DNA of 64,000 nt. Origin: Bradysia coprophila (lineage: Eukaryota; Arthropoda; Insecta; Diptera; Sciaridae). Below, in pieces: positions 49,147 to 58,692 of the stretch (position 1 is the first letter of the stretch; every line of letters begins with the position of its first letter). The stretch is from positions 186,001 through 250,000 of the forward strand of contig NW_023503456.1 in assembly GCF_014529535.1 (NCBI RefSeq). The letters run 5' to 3'. The notes under the pieces were generated by a model that was given only the letters and a program-made list of their open reading frames with translations, did no database searches and was not told the origin of the DNA. A program made the position numbers and the translations under genes.

Positions 49147-49351
49147 CAATGAAAGTAAATAGATAGGTATGGCCAAACGTTCAAATTTGTTCTAGCCGGA
49201 GCACATACGGATTTGCATGGCGCCACCTCAAACGAACTCATTTCTAGTGCAAATTTCCACTAGAAATGAGTTCGTTTGAGGTGGCGCCATGCAAATCCGT
49301 ATGTGCTCCGACTTGTATGGACTGGCCATACCTACTTATCTACTTTCATTG
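49147..49351 (-). mobile_element. 205-bp hAT-type MITE, copy 2
   Basis: It has the same length and almost the same sequence as the element at 25135-25339, but in reverse orientation. The termini are CAATGAAAGTA. The flanks are an exact 8-bp duplication, GAAATCCG (49139-49146 and 49352-49359). This differs from the duplication of copy 1, so the two copies are independent insertions rather than a segmental duplication. Confidence 0.92.
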
Positions 49352-49359
49352 GAAATCCG

Positions 49360-49956
49360 GACTACGAAACCCCATTTTTCGACTTTTGGCCGATTACCAC
49401 CAGCCAGGTATGGAAGATCAAAAAATCTGAGACTTGTTTTGGGGCCTAGGCACCAAGGCCTAACTAGGCATATATAAAAAAGTCCCGAAAAAAATAGCGC
49501 TGATTTCGGTCAGTCGAAATTCAAAAGAATCCCTCTGTGGGAATGTAAACATAAACATAAAATTAACTCGTAACTTTCACTAACGTATCTGAACGGCAGA
49601 CGTCAGACAACTGTCAGTGTAACATTAAACGAATCGTCAAATCTTCACTGAGTGAAGAAAAAATCGTTCCTGAACGAGCTCCTATATGAGTACGATGGAA
49701 CCGATGGAACCGATGACCTGTTAACGTCAGCGCCACTAAGAGTAAAAAGTGAGCGTATACATGTCAGAACTTTTTTCTGTATGTTTTTCTGTCATTTCTG
49801 CGAATGTGGTGACAGTAAACGTCAAAGTAATACATATCTATATGAAAGTAAACAAAAAAAATATTAATCCTCCGACTGTAAACATTCAGATAAAATGCAG
49901 AAGTGAAACTTAGTTTAAATTTATTGGGAATCAGTGAACAGTCCATCGTCCAGACA
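49360..49956. other. Upstream region of the S1P phosphatase gene
   Basis: AT-rich DNA with a GAACCGATG direct repeat near 49697. It presumably includes the promoter and 5' UTR of the downstream gene. The first bases (GATTTCGGTCAG…AAAAGAATCCCTC, near 49500) resemble the right end of the foldback at 18603-19549. Confidence 0.35.
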
Positions 49957-51757
49957 ATGCAATTAATCGATTATTTAAAGAGTCCGGAACTCGTCATTGA
50001 ATTTCAGACATTTTTTGGCGTGAAATATTTGAAACATTCGGACGATCGTACCGATCACGATTGCAGGCTGCATAAACGGAACGCCAGCGATCATTCGTCG
50101 ACTGGTTCGTCCGAGACGGATGAGGGTTTCATCGAACCGAAGGAATTCGATAAAGAATCCGTCCAGCCATACGAAATAACAAATAAATTTTGGTATTGGT
50201 TGTTTGTCATAGCAACTGAACTGGGAGGTTAGACGATTTTGTCTTGGCTATTTACCGCATGACCGATGAAGATTTGATTTTCTTTTATTTTCGAAAAGAT
50301 GAAATATTCTACGCAACGATGATACCGTTCTGGCTGTGGAATGTGGATGGCTACGTTGGGCGGCGAGTCGTATTTGTTTGGGCGATAGTGATGTATGTAG
50401 GTCAAGGACTGAAAGACGTAAGTGAGAAATATTACAGGTTGCGTGAGTAATGGGCAGATTTAACAGGTTGAGCCGGTCTGTTACTAGCCCATTTAGAACC
50501 CTGTGTCGACTCCTATCTCACAATACTCAAGGCCATACGCTCAGTGATTTTCTTATTGTAATTAATTTCAGATAATCCGATGGCCACGTCCTGGTCCGCC
50601 AGTCCATCGACTGCAGAAGAAATGGGGTCTTGAATATGGTCTACCGTCGACGCATGCCATGGTCTCGTTCTCAATGCCATTTTCCGTTGTCATCTTCATG
50701 CTCGATCGGTACGTATTAACGACAGCCAATTAATTGACTCTTATCGCATCGCATGTGCTATGTCTACTTAACATTCAAAATCGCAATAAAACATCTCTCG
50801 ATTGTCCGACACAGTTATCAGTTTTCATTCGTGACCGGATTAGTCATATCAACCGTGTGGTGTTCATTGATATGCTTAAGCCGTTTGTATCTGGGTATGC
50901 ACAGCGTATTGGTTAGTATTGCGATTGTTTTTTGTTCCGCTGATTTTATGGCCCGATAACGAAATGATTACCTTTATCCGGCCCAACAATAGGATATCAT
51001 TGCTGGGCTTATTTTGACGATTTGTCTGATGATTCCACTGGTGCCGATGGTTGACTACCTCGATCACATCATTCTGTCGAGTCCGTTGTCGCCGTTGTTC
51101 GTTTTGGCCATTTCCATTTTACTGATCGTGTACTATCCAAGTCCCGGTAAATGGACGCCGACGAGGTAATTCAATGTTGCATACCTGCTGTGCCTGCAAA
51201 GTCCAAATTATTCAGGACTGGCCCGGCCATACTGGGTCGCTCAAAAATTGTAAATTTTTAAAATCAATTTTACGAGCCAGTCCGGCCCTGGAAAAATTAA
51301 AAAAATATTTTTGTCAAAAAAAAATTCCACTTTCCACAGAGGCGACACCACGATGACAATCAGCGTAACAGCCGGCATTCAAATCGGAGCCTGGCTAAAC
51401 TATCAACTGAATCTCTTAGCAGCACCCACCACCGAACCACCGTACGAAATAATTTGGCCAACATATCGAATGCTTGGACTGCTGCTGTTACGCACCACTC
51501 TCGGTCTGTGTTCCGTGCTGGCCACAAGGGCAATTGCCAAATCCATTTCGTATGCATTCGTCTGTGCACTGCTCGGTAAGGATAAGAATGAGTTGAGAAA
51601 TTCGGAGAACACGCTGGAGAACCGTGACAAGACCATTGTCGAGCTGTGCTATAAGTATTTCACGTGCGGCATGATCGGTTTCAATACGGTGTACTTGCTG
51701 CCGAATGTGTTCAAGTTGATCGGTATCGGCAGACCCGACTTTTACACGGAAATTTAG
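49957..51757 (+). CDS. Sphingosine-1-phosphate phosphatase
   Basis: This PAP2-type lipid phosphatase of the ER membrane removes phosphate from sphingosine-1-phosphate and so feeds sphingosine back to ceramide synthesis. I join six plus-strand exons: 49957-50227, 50299-50417, 50572-50708, 50815-50911, 50993-51165 and 51340-51757, in phase, 404 residues (human SGPP1 and SGPP2 are about 440 and 400). The catalytic motifs are present in order: KDIIRWPRP (129-137), PSTHAM (155-160) and SRLYLGMH (198-206 region). Several hydrophobic segments follow, and the STRGDT-type block appears as TRGDTT. The N-terminal 80 residues are soluble and Ser/Asp-rich. The start is the first ATG in frame. Intron 5 carries a short MITE-like element. 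Identification is firm; the choice between SGPP1 and SGPP2 is not meaningful here. Confidence 0.93.
51213..51290. mobile_element. 78-bp MITE-like element in intron 5 of the phosphatase gene
   Basis: The ends are CAGGACTGGCCCGG and CCAGTCCGGCCCTG, inverted with small gaps, and the AT-rich centre (AAAAATTGTAAATTTTTAAA) can also pair. CAGG…CCTG ends are common in hAT elements, but the flanking 8 bases (AAATTATT and GAAAAATT) do not match exactly. A related fragment is in 42128-42459. Confidence 0.55.
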
Positions 51758-52929
51758 ATTTCGTTGAGATGAAGATGAGAACAGTTGGTTGGAAATCACT
51801 TAGGGACTACACATAAAATCCACTTCAATTGCTAAATACTCACTCCCGTTACAACACTGTTTTAGTATTAATTTATTTGATAAATGCGTGTTTAGTACAG
51901 ATAAATCACAATAGATGGCGCTGACACGCAACACACCGAACGCATCAATCAGTGCCACCTATTATCATTTCTCTGGTTTAGCTTTAATTATACCACGAAC
52001 TTTATTATGTTCTATGCTCGTGAAAGGTGCAATCAATTTCTTGTTTTCCTGTTCGCAATCACACCATACCCCGCACAGAAATGGTGTCTCGGTTAATTTT
52101 AGTTTTGGCAAGTCTCAATTCATTTTCCAGCGCCCTAAATGAATCAAAATGGCAATTTTTGTACAGAAGGTTTTTGTTTTGTTTTAATTATGAATTTTGA
52201 AATGTTTAACAGCACAAACACGAAGCGATCAGCAAAGAAATTAAATCAAATTTTATTTTGTTATGTGTCCATCTACTGATCGATTATTTTTCTTTGAATA
52301 AAGCTTCGTCATGTTAAAATGCTTGTGTTTTGTTATGGTGGAGCTGGTGAGACAGAATTTTACACGTCATTTTTGTGACGTCATCATTTCGGACCATCAG
52401 TGCCGAACCGGTCCACAAATCTTAAACTTTCTTTCATTTTTTCGCACCAAAATAACGGAGCAACACACAAAAAACACATCACAATCACGAATTATTCATT
52501 TTCGAACACCGAAATGATTAATCGTTTGCGTTTGGGACGTAATATTTTCAACACAAAAAATGGCTGTGGTGCTCAAACTTCATTCAATTTATTTTTAAGT
52601 GTAAAATTTTCTATGACAGAATACACTGTACAGTTTTACCACCTTAATTTTCCTCGTTTGGTTGCTAGAGAGGGTATTGACCTTATTCAAAGCAGTCGCC
52701 CGAAAAAATGGGCCTTTTGGACTTTTCCCCGAATGGCTTTTTTAAGCCACTGCGGGACCTACGAACCCTTTTCTGACTCAACTCCGACTTTACTTTAAGT
52801 ATCTTTGCCGTCACAAAAGTGGATCTGAACGAGCACGCACAGTTAGGTTTTCCATTCGATTTAAAAGTTACCAAAAATACATATTGTTGACTGTGTCTCT
52901 TTGCAAATGTTCGTGAGAATGCAGTATTA
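51758..52929. other. 3' flank of the phosphatase gene, nothing further recognised
   Basis: Probable 3' UTR directly after the stop. A word GAATAAAGC near 52297 could serve as a polyadenylation signal. Beyond that I see no gene; the 132-codon frame 52400-52798 has no family resemblance. Confidence 0.35.
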
Positions 52930-53120
52930 AAAGAGAATAAAAGATAGAGAAATGACCAGTTGCTTAACTGGTTTCGATGAGTGATACGTCAAAATTTGTA
53001 TGTAAAAGTTCAGTTAACTACGAAGAAACCAGTTAATTTAACTGATCTCGATGGGTGAATACTCTTTTTGATAAAATAAACTTAACAAGAATCTCTTTTT
53101 GACATTCTCTTTTAACACTA
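52930..53120. repeat. Dispersed repeat, second copy of 48580-48725
   Basis: CTGGTTTCGATGAGTGATACGT, then AAACCAGTTAATTTAACTGA and TCTCGATGGGTGAATACTC follow in the same order as at 48600-48725. The class is unknown. Confidence 0.55.
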
Positions 53121-53150
53121 ACATTGCATAAAAGCTGATAAAATTCTGTA

Positions 53151-53228
53151 GTTATTTTGACCGGGGTTATTTTGTCCAGGGTTATTTTGTCCGGGGTTAT
53201 TTTGTCCGAAAGTTATTTTGTCCGAATG
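53151..53228 (+). repeat. Tandem repeat of GGTTATTTTGTCCGG
   Basis: Five imperfect tandem units of about 16 bp, each containing GTTATTTTGTCC. They show small length changes between units. Nothing else is attached to it. Confidence 0.85.
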
Positions 53229-53609
53229 CCAAAAATAAACAATTCAATAAGGCAAGTGCAGAGAGCAAAAGAGATTAAGCAATCCAATCAAACAACACCA
53301 TTTGCCTTACAGGAAAGCGCTTGAGCCAATCAGAAAAAAAGTTTTTAAAAATCGGTTGAGTAGTTCCAGTAGATATGGGAGTTACACTCTTTACTGATGT
53401 TTACCTCGATATGATCAAATGATAGAAAATACCAAAAATCCATATTTTTGACTGTGCTCCTTTGTAACGAAAAAGCTTGCTCAATAGACTGTTGTGATCA
53501 GAACGAGAAGTCCGAAGACCAGTTAATTATCATGTCCGGAGCGATAGCGGAGGACTTGACGCAGTCTAACTTCCAATAAAAGAACGAAGAAATTTTTTTG
53601 AGACGTGGC

Positions 53610-53710
53610 TACTATTTCATTTCGTTTATTTCAGTTTCAAGGTGATTACAAATACAAAAACGTCTGCGTAGCTCTAGTGTGACGAAGTCAATTCGAAAGA
53701 GCTACGAAAC
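53610..53710 (-). mobile_element. 3'-end fragment of the Jockey-like LINE
   Basis: On the minus strand the blocks TAGCTCTTTCGAATTGACTT, CACACTAGAGCTACGCAGA and ACTGAAATAAACGAAATGAA correspond to the tail at 40065-40176. Only the 3' end is present, as is typical for 5'-truncated LINE copies. Confidence 0.75.
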
Positions 53711-54523
53711 TATGTATAGCCGAACATTTCAGTTTCTGCCCTTTAGACTATATCCCCACAAAACCTATTTTATCATATCCTCGCTTCAAATACGAGCAAA
53801 ACGAGCTATCACTCGACCTATGTAGGCTTAAAGTTGCCGGAGATACATCGTTTTGAAATTTGTAATTTTCATACAAAATACCGAGATAACAAATACACCA
53901 AATTGACTTTTTCCAAACAATCAAAATCTTTCAACTTACTCTGTGATACCAGCAACACAAAGTCATCAAATTAAAATTACTCTGTATGTTTCTATCTATC
54001 TGTCTGTCTGCCTATCTATCGACGGTCGATCTCGGAAACCAGTCAGCCAATCTCCATGGAATTTTGCGGGAGCCTCAGGGTGGGCATAAAAATGAAAATG
54101 TGATACGCCATTACCCCAGGAAAAACCAGAATTTTGTTTTATTGGCCTCGAAGTGGTTTCTGAGTGTGGTTTTCGAGGGTCGGGAACGCGTTTTAGGCTG
54201 TATTGAAACCTACTGAGGCGTGAGACCCATCAAATGAAAGGTATTCGCCACACAAATCAAACAAGAAAATAATTAGAAAAATTGGTGCATGTCCGGTTGA
54301 GCTAGAGTGGTCAGAGTGACCAAATTTTGAGCTACTTGAGCGTAGGATGAAAGGACTAATATTTTTTTGGGTTATGAGAGATAGAGAGTTACTTTCTTCG
54401 GCAAAGTCTCAGAGTTTTACGAATAGAACAGAGGGGCATCTGTGAAAAATGTCAAAAATTGGAAATGGGTGGGTCAATTAGGGTCTTAGAGCTATTTCTT
54501 GAATGGTTGCAGAAATAGTTACT
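53711..54523. other. Non-coding stretch, nothing recognised
   Basis: Contains a short CTGT/CTATCT microsatellite near 53993 and a few open frames under 80 codons. Part of it (near 54010-54230) is phrased like the internal section of dispersed repeats but I could not match it to another copy in the window. Confidence 0.3.
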
Positions 54524-54640
54524 TTCTTCGTCAAATTTTCAATTTTCGTCCAATTTTCGAATTTAGTCAAATTTTCGAATTTCGTCAAATTTTCGAATTT
54601 TGTCAAATTTTCGATTTCCGTCAAATTTTCGTCAAGTGGC
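54524..54640 (+). repeat. 18-bp tandem repeat GTCAAATTTTCGAATTTC
   Basis: About six units of 18 bp with variation at the last bases. As 18 is a multiple of three, several frames stay open on both strands, giving FEFRQI- or KFENLT-type repeats. These frames are not evidence for a protein. Confidence 0.85.
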
Positions 54641-55421
54641 AAATGTTCAGGAACAGACCTGCAAGAAAATTTATCTGCCACATGCGACGCAGATTTTTTT
54701 GGTAAAATTTTTGTTTTTTCCAATCAAATTTTTTTTGGTAAAAATTATTTGACAGATGATGAGATAAAACTAAGCCAGCTTGTTTGAACTAATTGGTTGT
54801 AAAATTTAATTTTTGCGTAACGAAGCTGAAAGCTTCAACACTAGCGATATCATTCATTTTAGAAATTGTACTTCAAAGACTGTGTCACACTTTTCTCGAG
54901 GAGATTTTTGTTGGGATAACTTGCCTTGCGGGACTTGTATACGACACAAACGCAACGTTTTCTTTAATTAAAAAAGACAATTTTATTTTTAACCGCTTTT
55001 TTTACACGTTTTCTCTTAAATTACTATTTACAATGATCTCTTCATTTATTTATCTAATTCAATTTAACAATTTACAGACGGCAACCGTAACATTTTGTTA
55101 GTGTTTTGGATGCACGATCTATTACTTCATTTGTGTTTGTGCACGTTTTGCTTGTGTATTTCATATAAGCCGTCTGTAAGAGGTTAAAAGCGGATTTCTT
55201 AACAACGAAATTAACAAAAAAAAGTCGTGAAGACTTAACGTTCACCATTCACTCCATTTAGACGTAGCTCAAAAGAATTCAATGCAAGAACAGATATCAA
55301 TCAACCATGTGTTCCTGTTCTAAATTTGTCACTAGCTCTCGCTCCGTCGATATCATGCGAATAAATTTAAAACTACGTCCCCGAAGTGGGTTCCTAACCG
55401 ATTATGTTGATGCTTTTAAGT
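54641..55421. other. 3' flank of the MBF2-like gene, nothing else recognised
   Basis: Includes a weak copy of the GCGTAACG…CTAGCGATATCA blocks (near 54800-54860) of the repeat at 7169-7345. The rest is unassigned AT-rich DNA. Confidence 0.35.
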
Positions 55422-55946
55422 TTACTTGAAACAATTCCAACATTTCTTTGACATTACATCATCGTTACGTTCATCATTATCGGCATTACGATAGATTTCG
55501 ACCCTAAAATCAAAGCCTCGCCCAACACCATCCGATGCAAACGCTAACTGTACGAAATTATTACTGATAGAGGTAATTACTGCTAGCCCGTTTTGTCCAC
55601 TAACATCGGTAGCTCGTATGGCACTAATCGGTCCGTCGTCCGTACGAATCATTTCGTCTCTCAATGCTATTCGGTCAGCGTAGCCATTGTGCTTGAAATA
55701 TTCTCTAAAACATAGAAATTTATGCATTCGATAGGCGAAACGGGATAAAATGCAAAATTTTAACTCGTAAATTAGCCGTGAATCAGCGGTAATGTTGCCG
55801 AAATTTAAGGAATTGGTGGCAGTCATGTCACAATCTAACGAAATACTAACCGACAAAAAAATATTTTTTTTTATCTTTAAGGTCGGCGTTGATAACATAT
55901 CAACCGATGATATAATATTAAATATTGTCGTGAGCACAACACACAT
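55422..55946 (-). CDS. MBF2-like small putative secreted protein
   Basis: The C-terminal part reads GYADRIALRDEMIR, PISAIRATDVSGQNGLAVIT and NNFVQLAFASDGVGRGFDFR, ending VEIYRNADND. This order (a GD/AD…L block, an I-x-x-I…D strand, a G-G-A-x-I strand, and a final GRGFxFxVEIY strand) is that of the insect MBF2 family, small proteins usually secreted and often annotated as salivary or haemolymph peptides. The N-terminus MCVVLTTIFNIISSV could be a short signal peptide. The frame is open for 174 codons. A 60-nt intron inside it is likely (about 55766-55707, donor GTTAAA, acceptor TTTTAG), because removing it joins LIYE to EYFKHNG and deletes an un-family-like stretch. The role is unknown. The family call is moderate. 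Confidence 0.6.
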   Translation of the reverse strand: MCVVLTTIFNIISSVDMLSTPTLKIKKNIFLSVSISLDCDMTATNSLNFGNITADSRLIYELKFCILSRFAYRMHKFLCFREYFKHNGYADRIALRDEMIRTDDGPISAIRATDVSGQNGLAVITSISNNFVQLAFASDGVGRGFDFRVEIYRNADNDERNDDVMSKKCWNCFK

Positions 55947-56799
55947 CGTACGTTTCGATCAACGAATGTGACGAGAAGTTAAATAATGTTTTCGGGGCGA
56001 TTGCTTTTCGTTAGTTAGAAGGACATAGTTTTAGGAACTGAACTAAATGTTCAGCAGGACCTACACTGAAAAAATAAAATATCGCAAGTGAGTGTCACGC
56101 GACCGTATAAAACAGGTATGGTCTAATCACGTTAAACGCACTCATTTAATAATATTTTGACATAAATTGTAAGTGTGTTGAAGATAAGTCGTCGGTTCAT
56201 CCATATCTGTTTTATACTTTCAGTCTTACATAGAATAGGAATCGAATTGATGTGTCAAAATGAAGGTATTCGTACCACCAAGAAAAAGAAGAAACTTTAA
56301 AATAACACAACATGGCATTCCATTTGACGCCCTAAATGCGCCGTAGAATTAAATTTTAATTGAACGAGTTTGCTCCTTCACAAAATGAGGTCGATTTAAT
56401 GCTGCGTTAGACTTTCCGTTTCGAATTATCAAAGGTTAGTTGTGCCAGCCAAGGGTGACGGGACAAAACTACACGATCTATCGACTCGGTTATTGTCTTC
56501 TGATTGATAATATCGACTTCCAGACAATAATGTAGTCTTCTGGGCGATATTAATGTCTCCAAGTTAATACAATAACATCGTCAATAATGACCTTGGGCAA
56601 TATTATCATCCCGGGCAGTCATTCTGAGGACGATATTCATAACTGACAATCAAACTACTGATTTTCAAAGATATTGTATTTGCAAAGGCTATAATATTTT
56701 TTCGTGGATGATAAAATTGACCAGAAGACAATAAGACATCCTAAAGACGATCGCCCAGACGACGATAATATCGTCCTAAGGATCTACCAGAAGACGATT
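55947..56799. other. Non-coding stretch with diffuse GATAATAT-type sequence
   Basis: From about 56500 rightwards the sequence contains increasing numbers of GACGATA, AGAAGAC and CAATAATAT words, apparently diverged edges of the minisatellite that starts at 56800. No gene is seen. Confidence 0.4.
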
Positions 56800-57095
56800 A
56801 TATTGCGAATAAGACAATAATATCGACCAGAGGACGATAATATCGACCAGAAGACGATAATATCGACCAGAAGACGATAATATCGCCCAGAAGACGATAA
56901 TATCGCCTATAAAACGATAATATCGCCCAGAAGACGATAATATCGCTCAGAAGACGCAAATATCGCCTAGAATACGATAATATCGCCCAGAAGACGCAAA
57001 TATCGCCTAGAAGACGATAATATCGCCCAGAAGACGAAAATATCGCCCAGAAGACGATAAAATCGCCGAGAAGACGTACATGTCGCCGAAAACAC
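56800..57095. repeat. 20-bp minisatellite, block 1
   Basis: About 14 units of CAGAAGACGATAATATCGCC with frequent single-base variants (ATATCGACC, ATATCGCCT). As 20 is not a multiple of three, the minus strand translates to a 20-residue cycle of RYYRLLGDIIVFWAIL type in any frame without a stop. The frames are artefacts. Block 2 at 57520-57712 has the same unit. Confidence 0.9.
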
Positions 57096-57099
57096 GATA

Positions 57100-57519
57100 G
57101 TATCCATCGACTGTAGGATAGGATAGGATAAGATCGGCAGGAAAGCTGATGCTTTACAAACACCTAATCCGCCAAAGTGCCTGTTGTGCATTACCCATAT
57201 TTTCGATAGATTTTACAATTGTGAATCATATGATTTATCTATTAGAACATAGGTGTCGCCAGTGGTTGACATTTTTAGAATCACGATTGTGACTTACGCA
57301 TGCGACGTATGAGAACTGTGTTCAGCATTTTTGTTGTTGTTTTCTTAGAGACCTATTACGGTCGATAGAGCTTACTAGTGGTAACTAACACCAGTGACTA
57401 ATCATTTACGATTAGGAAAAACCCTATGAACTATGTCTGACGCGGGAGTCGAACCCGTGACATATAGAGCGTGAGTCCATCGCTCTACAGATTGAGCTAC
57501 CTGCGGTCTCGGACTGTAA
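57100..57519. mobile_element. Insertion containing a tRNA-like SINE head, splitting the minisatellite
   Basis: The 20-bp array is interrupted by about 420 bp of unrelated sequence. Its right end holds a tRNA-like region (next entry). The left part begins with a GGATAGGATAGGATAAG run near 57117. The SINE body probably reads on the minus strand from about 57515 down, but I could not fix its far end. Confidence 0.5.
57430..57515 (-). ncRNA. tRNA-like SINE head (CAC anticodon-like loop)
   Basis: On the minus strand there is a perfect D stem (GCTC…GAGC in TAGCTCAATCTGTAGAGC), an anticodon arm ATGGA-CTCACGC-TCTAT with CAC in the anticodon position, and a T arm CGGG-TTCGACT-CCCG. The 7-bp acceptor ends, however, do not pair. 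The sequence continues GTCAGACATAG, as in the tRNA-like sequence at 9223-9296. It is best read as a tRNA-derived SINE, not as a working valine tRNA gene. Confidence 0.55.
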
Positions 57520-57712
57520 GACGATAGTATATACCAGAAGACTATGATGTCGCCCAGAAGACGATGATGTCGACCAGAAGAATAATATCGCCCTGAAGAC
57601 GATAATATCGTCATGAAGACGATGATGTCGCCCAGAAGACGATAATATCGACCAGAAGACGATAATATCGACCAGAAGACGATGATGTCGCCCAGAAGAC
57701 GATAATAACGTG
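57520..57712. repeat. 20-bp minisatellite, block 2
   Basis: About nine units of the same CAGAAGACGATGATGTCGCC-type repeat as block 1, with more ATGATGTC variants. It continues the array on the other side of the SINE-bearing insertion. Confidence 0.88.
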
Positions 57713-58692
57713 CTGTGCGATAAAATATTATATTCTGTGCGACATTGTCGTCTTTGGTACGATATTATCATGTGAGTCGATAATGATCGAAAAGTCATGT
57801 CTTCCAGCCAAGCTAACCGGTTAACACTCTTCAAATTGTTTTCTCGTTTGACAAATTATTTACTTAAAAGGAAATTGTATCCATATTTAGTTAGTTAGAA
57901 ACATGAATAACTCCGAAAGTTCATCAAATCAAACAAATTAATTTGAACAATCGACTGAACTAGCATTTAAAGACTGAATGATCGGCAGTGCCCAATCGAA
58001 AATGACAATTTCACCATCCTGTGAGGCCAGTAAAATGCTGATTTTATTTCCAATTTGTTTTTATTTATTTTTTCCAAGTGATGTAACCCATGATCACAGT
58101 TAACTTCAGTCAGACAGTCAGCATTTCAAAAAAGAAAAAGAAAAATCAAAAAATTTCGAAGATTAGAAACGGACCTAACGGTGCACATGTTGAATTGACG
58201 CGAAATGAAAATTAAAAAAAGGAACTCGAGAGAACCACAGCCACTTTTAGATGCTCATCATCACACATTCACGACTTAAAATTTAAATAAAAAAAAATGA
58301 AGAAAAAAATGAAGCAAATCAAGGGTGAACTAAATGAATTTCGTCTCTCCTTATAAAACAAGGTCACAATATCACTTTTTTGTCCTCTCTTTCTTCGGAA
58401 GATAAAAAATATTTTCTTTTTTTTTCCTTAAAATCAATTCGGTCTAATCAATCAATCAATGCCACTTTGTTTTACTTTTGCTTTTTTTGTTTTGTCTCAT
58501 TTATATATACACACAACCACCACATCAAGACGACACACTCCTTTCGTTAGACGATTCTTTTTTCTGCCTTTCCGTTAACTCTTCTTTTTCTCTCACTTAA
58601 ATTTTGACTCTCACAAAAATTGTTTTTTTTTAAATCTTTTCCGGTTTTTGTTTTGGTTAGGATGGGACGCTTTTGTATGCACGGAAACGTTT
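57713..58692. other. AT-rich 3' flank of the EDEM3-like gene
   Basis: Contains long A- and T-rich runs, for example near 58260 and 58410. It presumably includes the 3' UTR of the minus-strand gene just below 58693. No further feature was identified. Confidence 0.4.

Noticed and set aside
49903-49956. An 18-residue N-terminal extension of the S1P phosphatase
   Set aside because: It would need a GTG start; the first ATG in frame is 49957.
52400-52798. 132-codon plus-strand frame after the S1P phosphatase
   Set aside because: No domain, no start context and no splice signals; composition is like the surrounding AT-rich DNA.
54478-54787. Frames with FEFRQIF and KFENLTK repeats
   Set aside because: Translation of an 18-bp tandem repeat, open on both strands.
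56798-57191. 121-codon minus-strand frame with RLLGDIIVFWAIL repeats
   Set aside because: Pure translation of the 20-bp minisatellite.
57430-57515. Functional tRNA-Val(CAC) gene
   Set aside because: D, anticodon and T arms fit, but the acceptor stem does not pair and the same 3' word follows another tRNA-like head, so a SINE is more likely.
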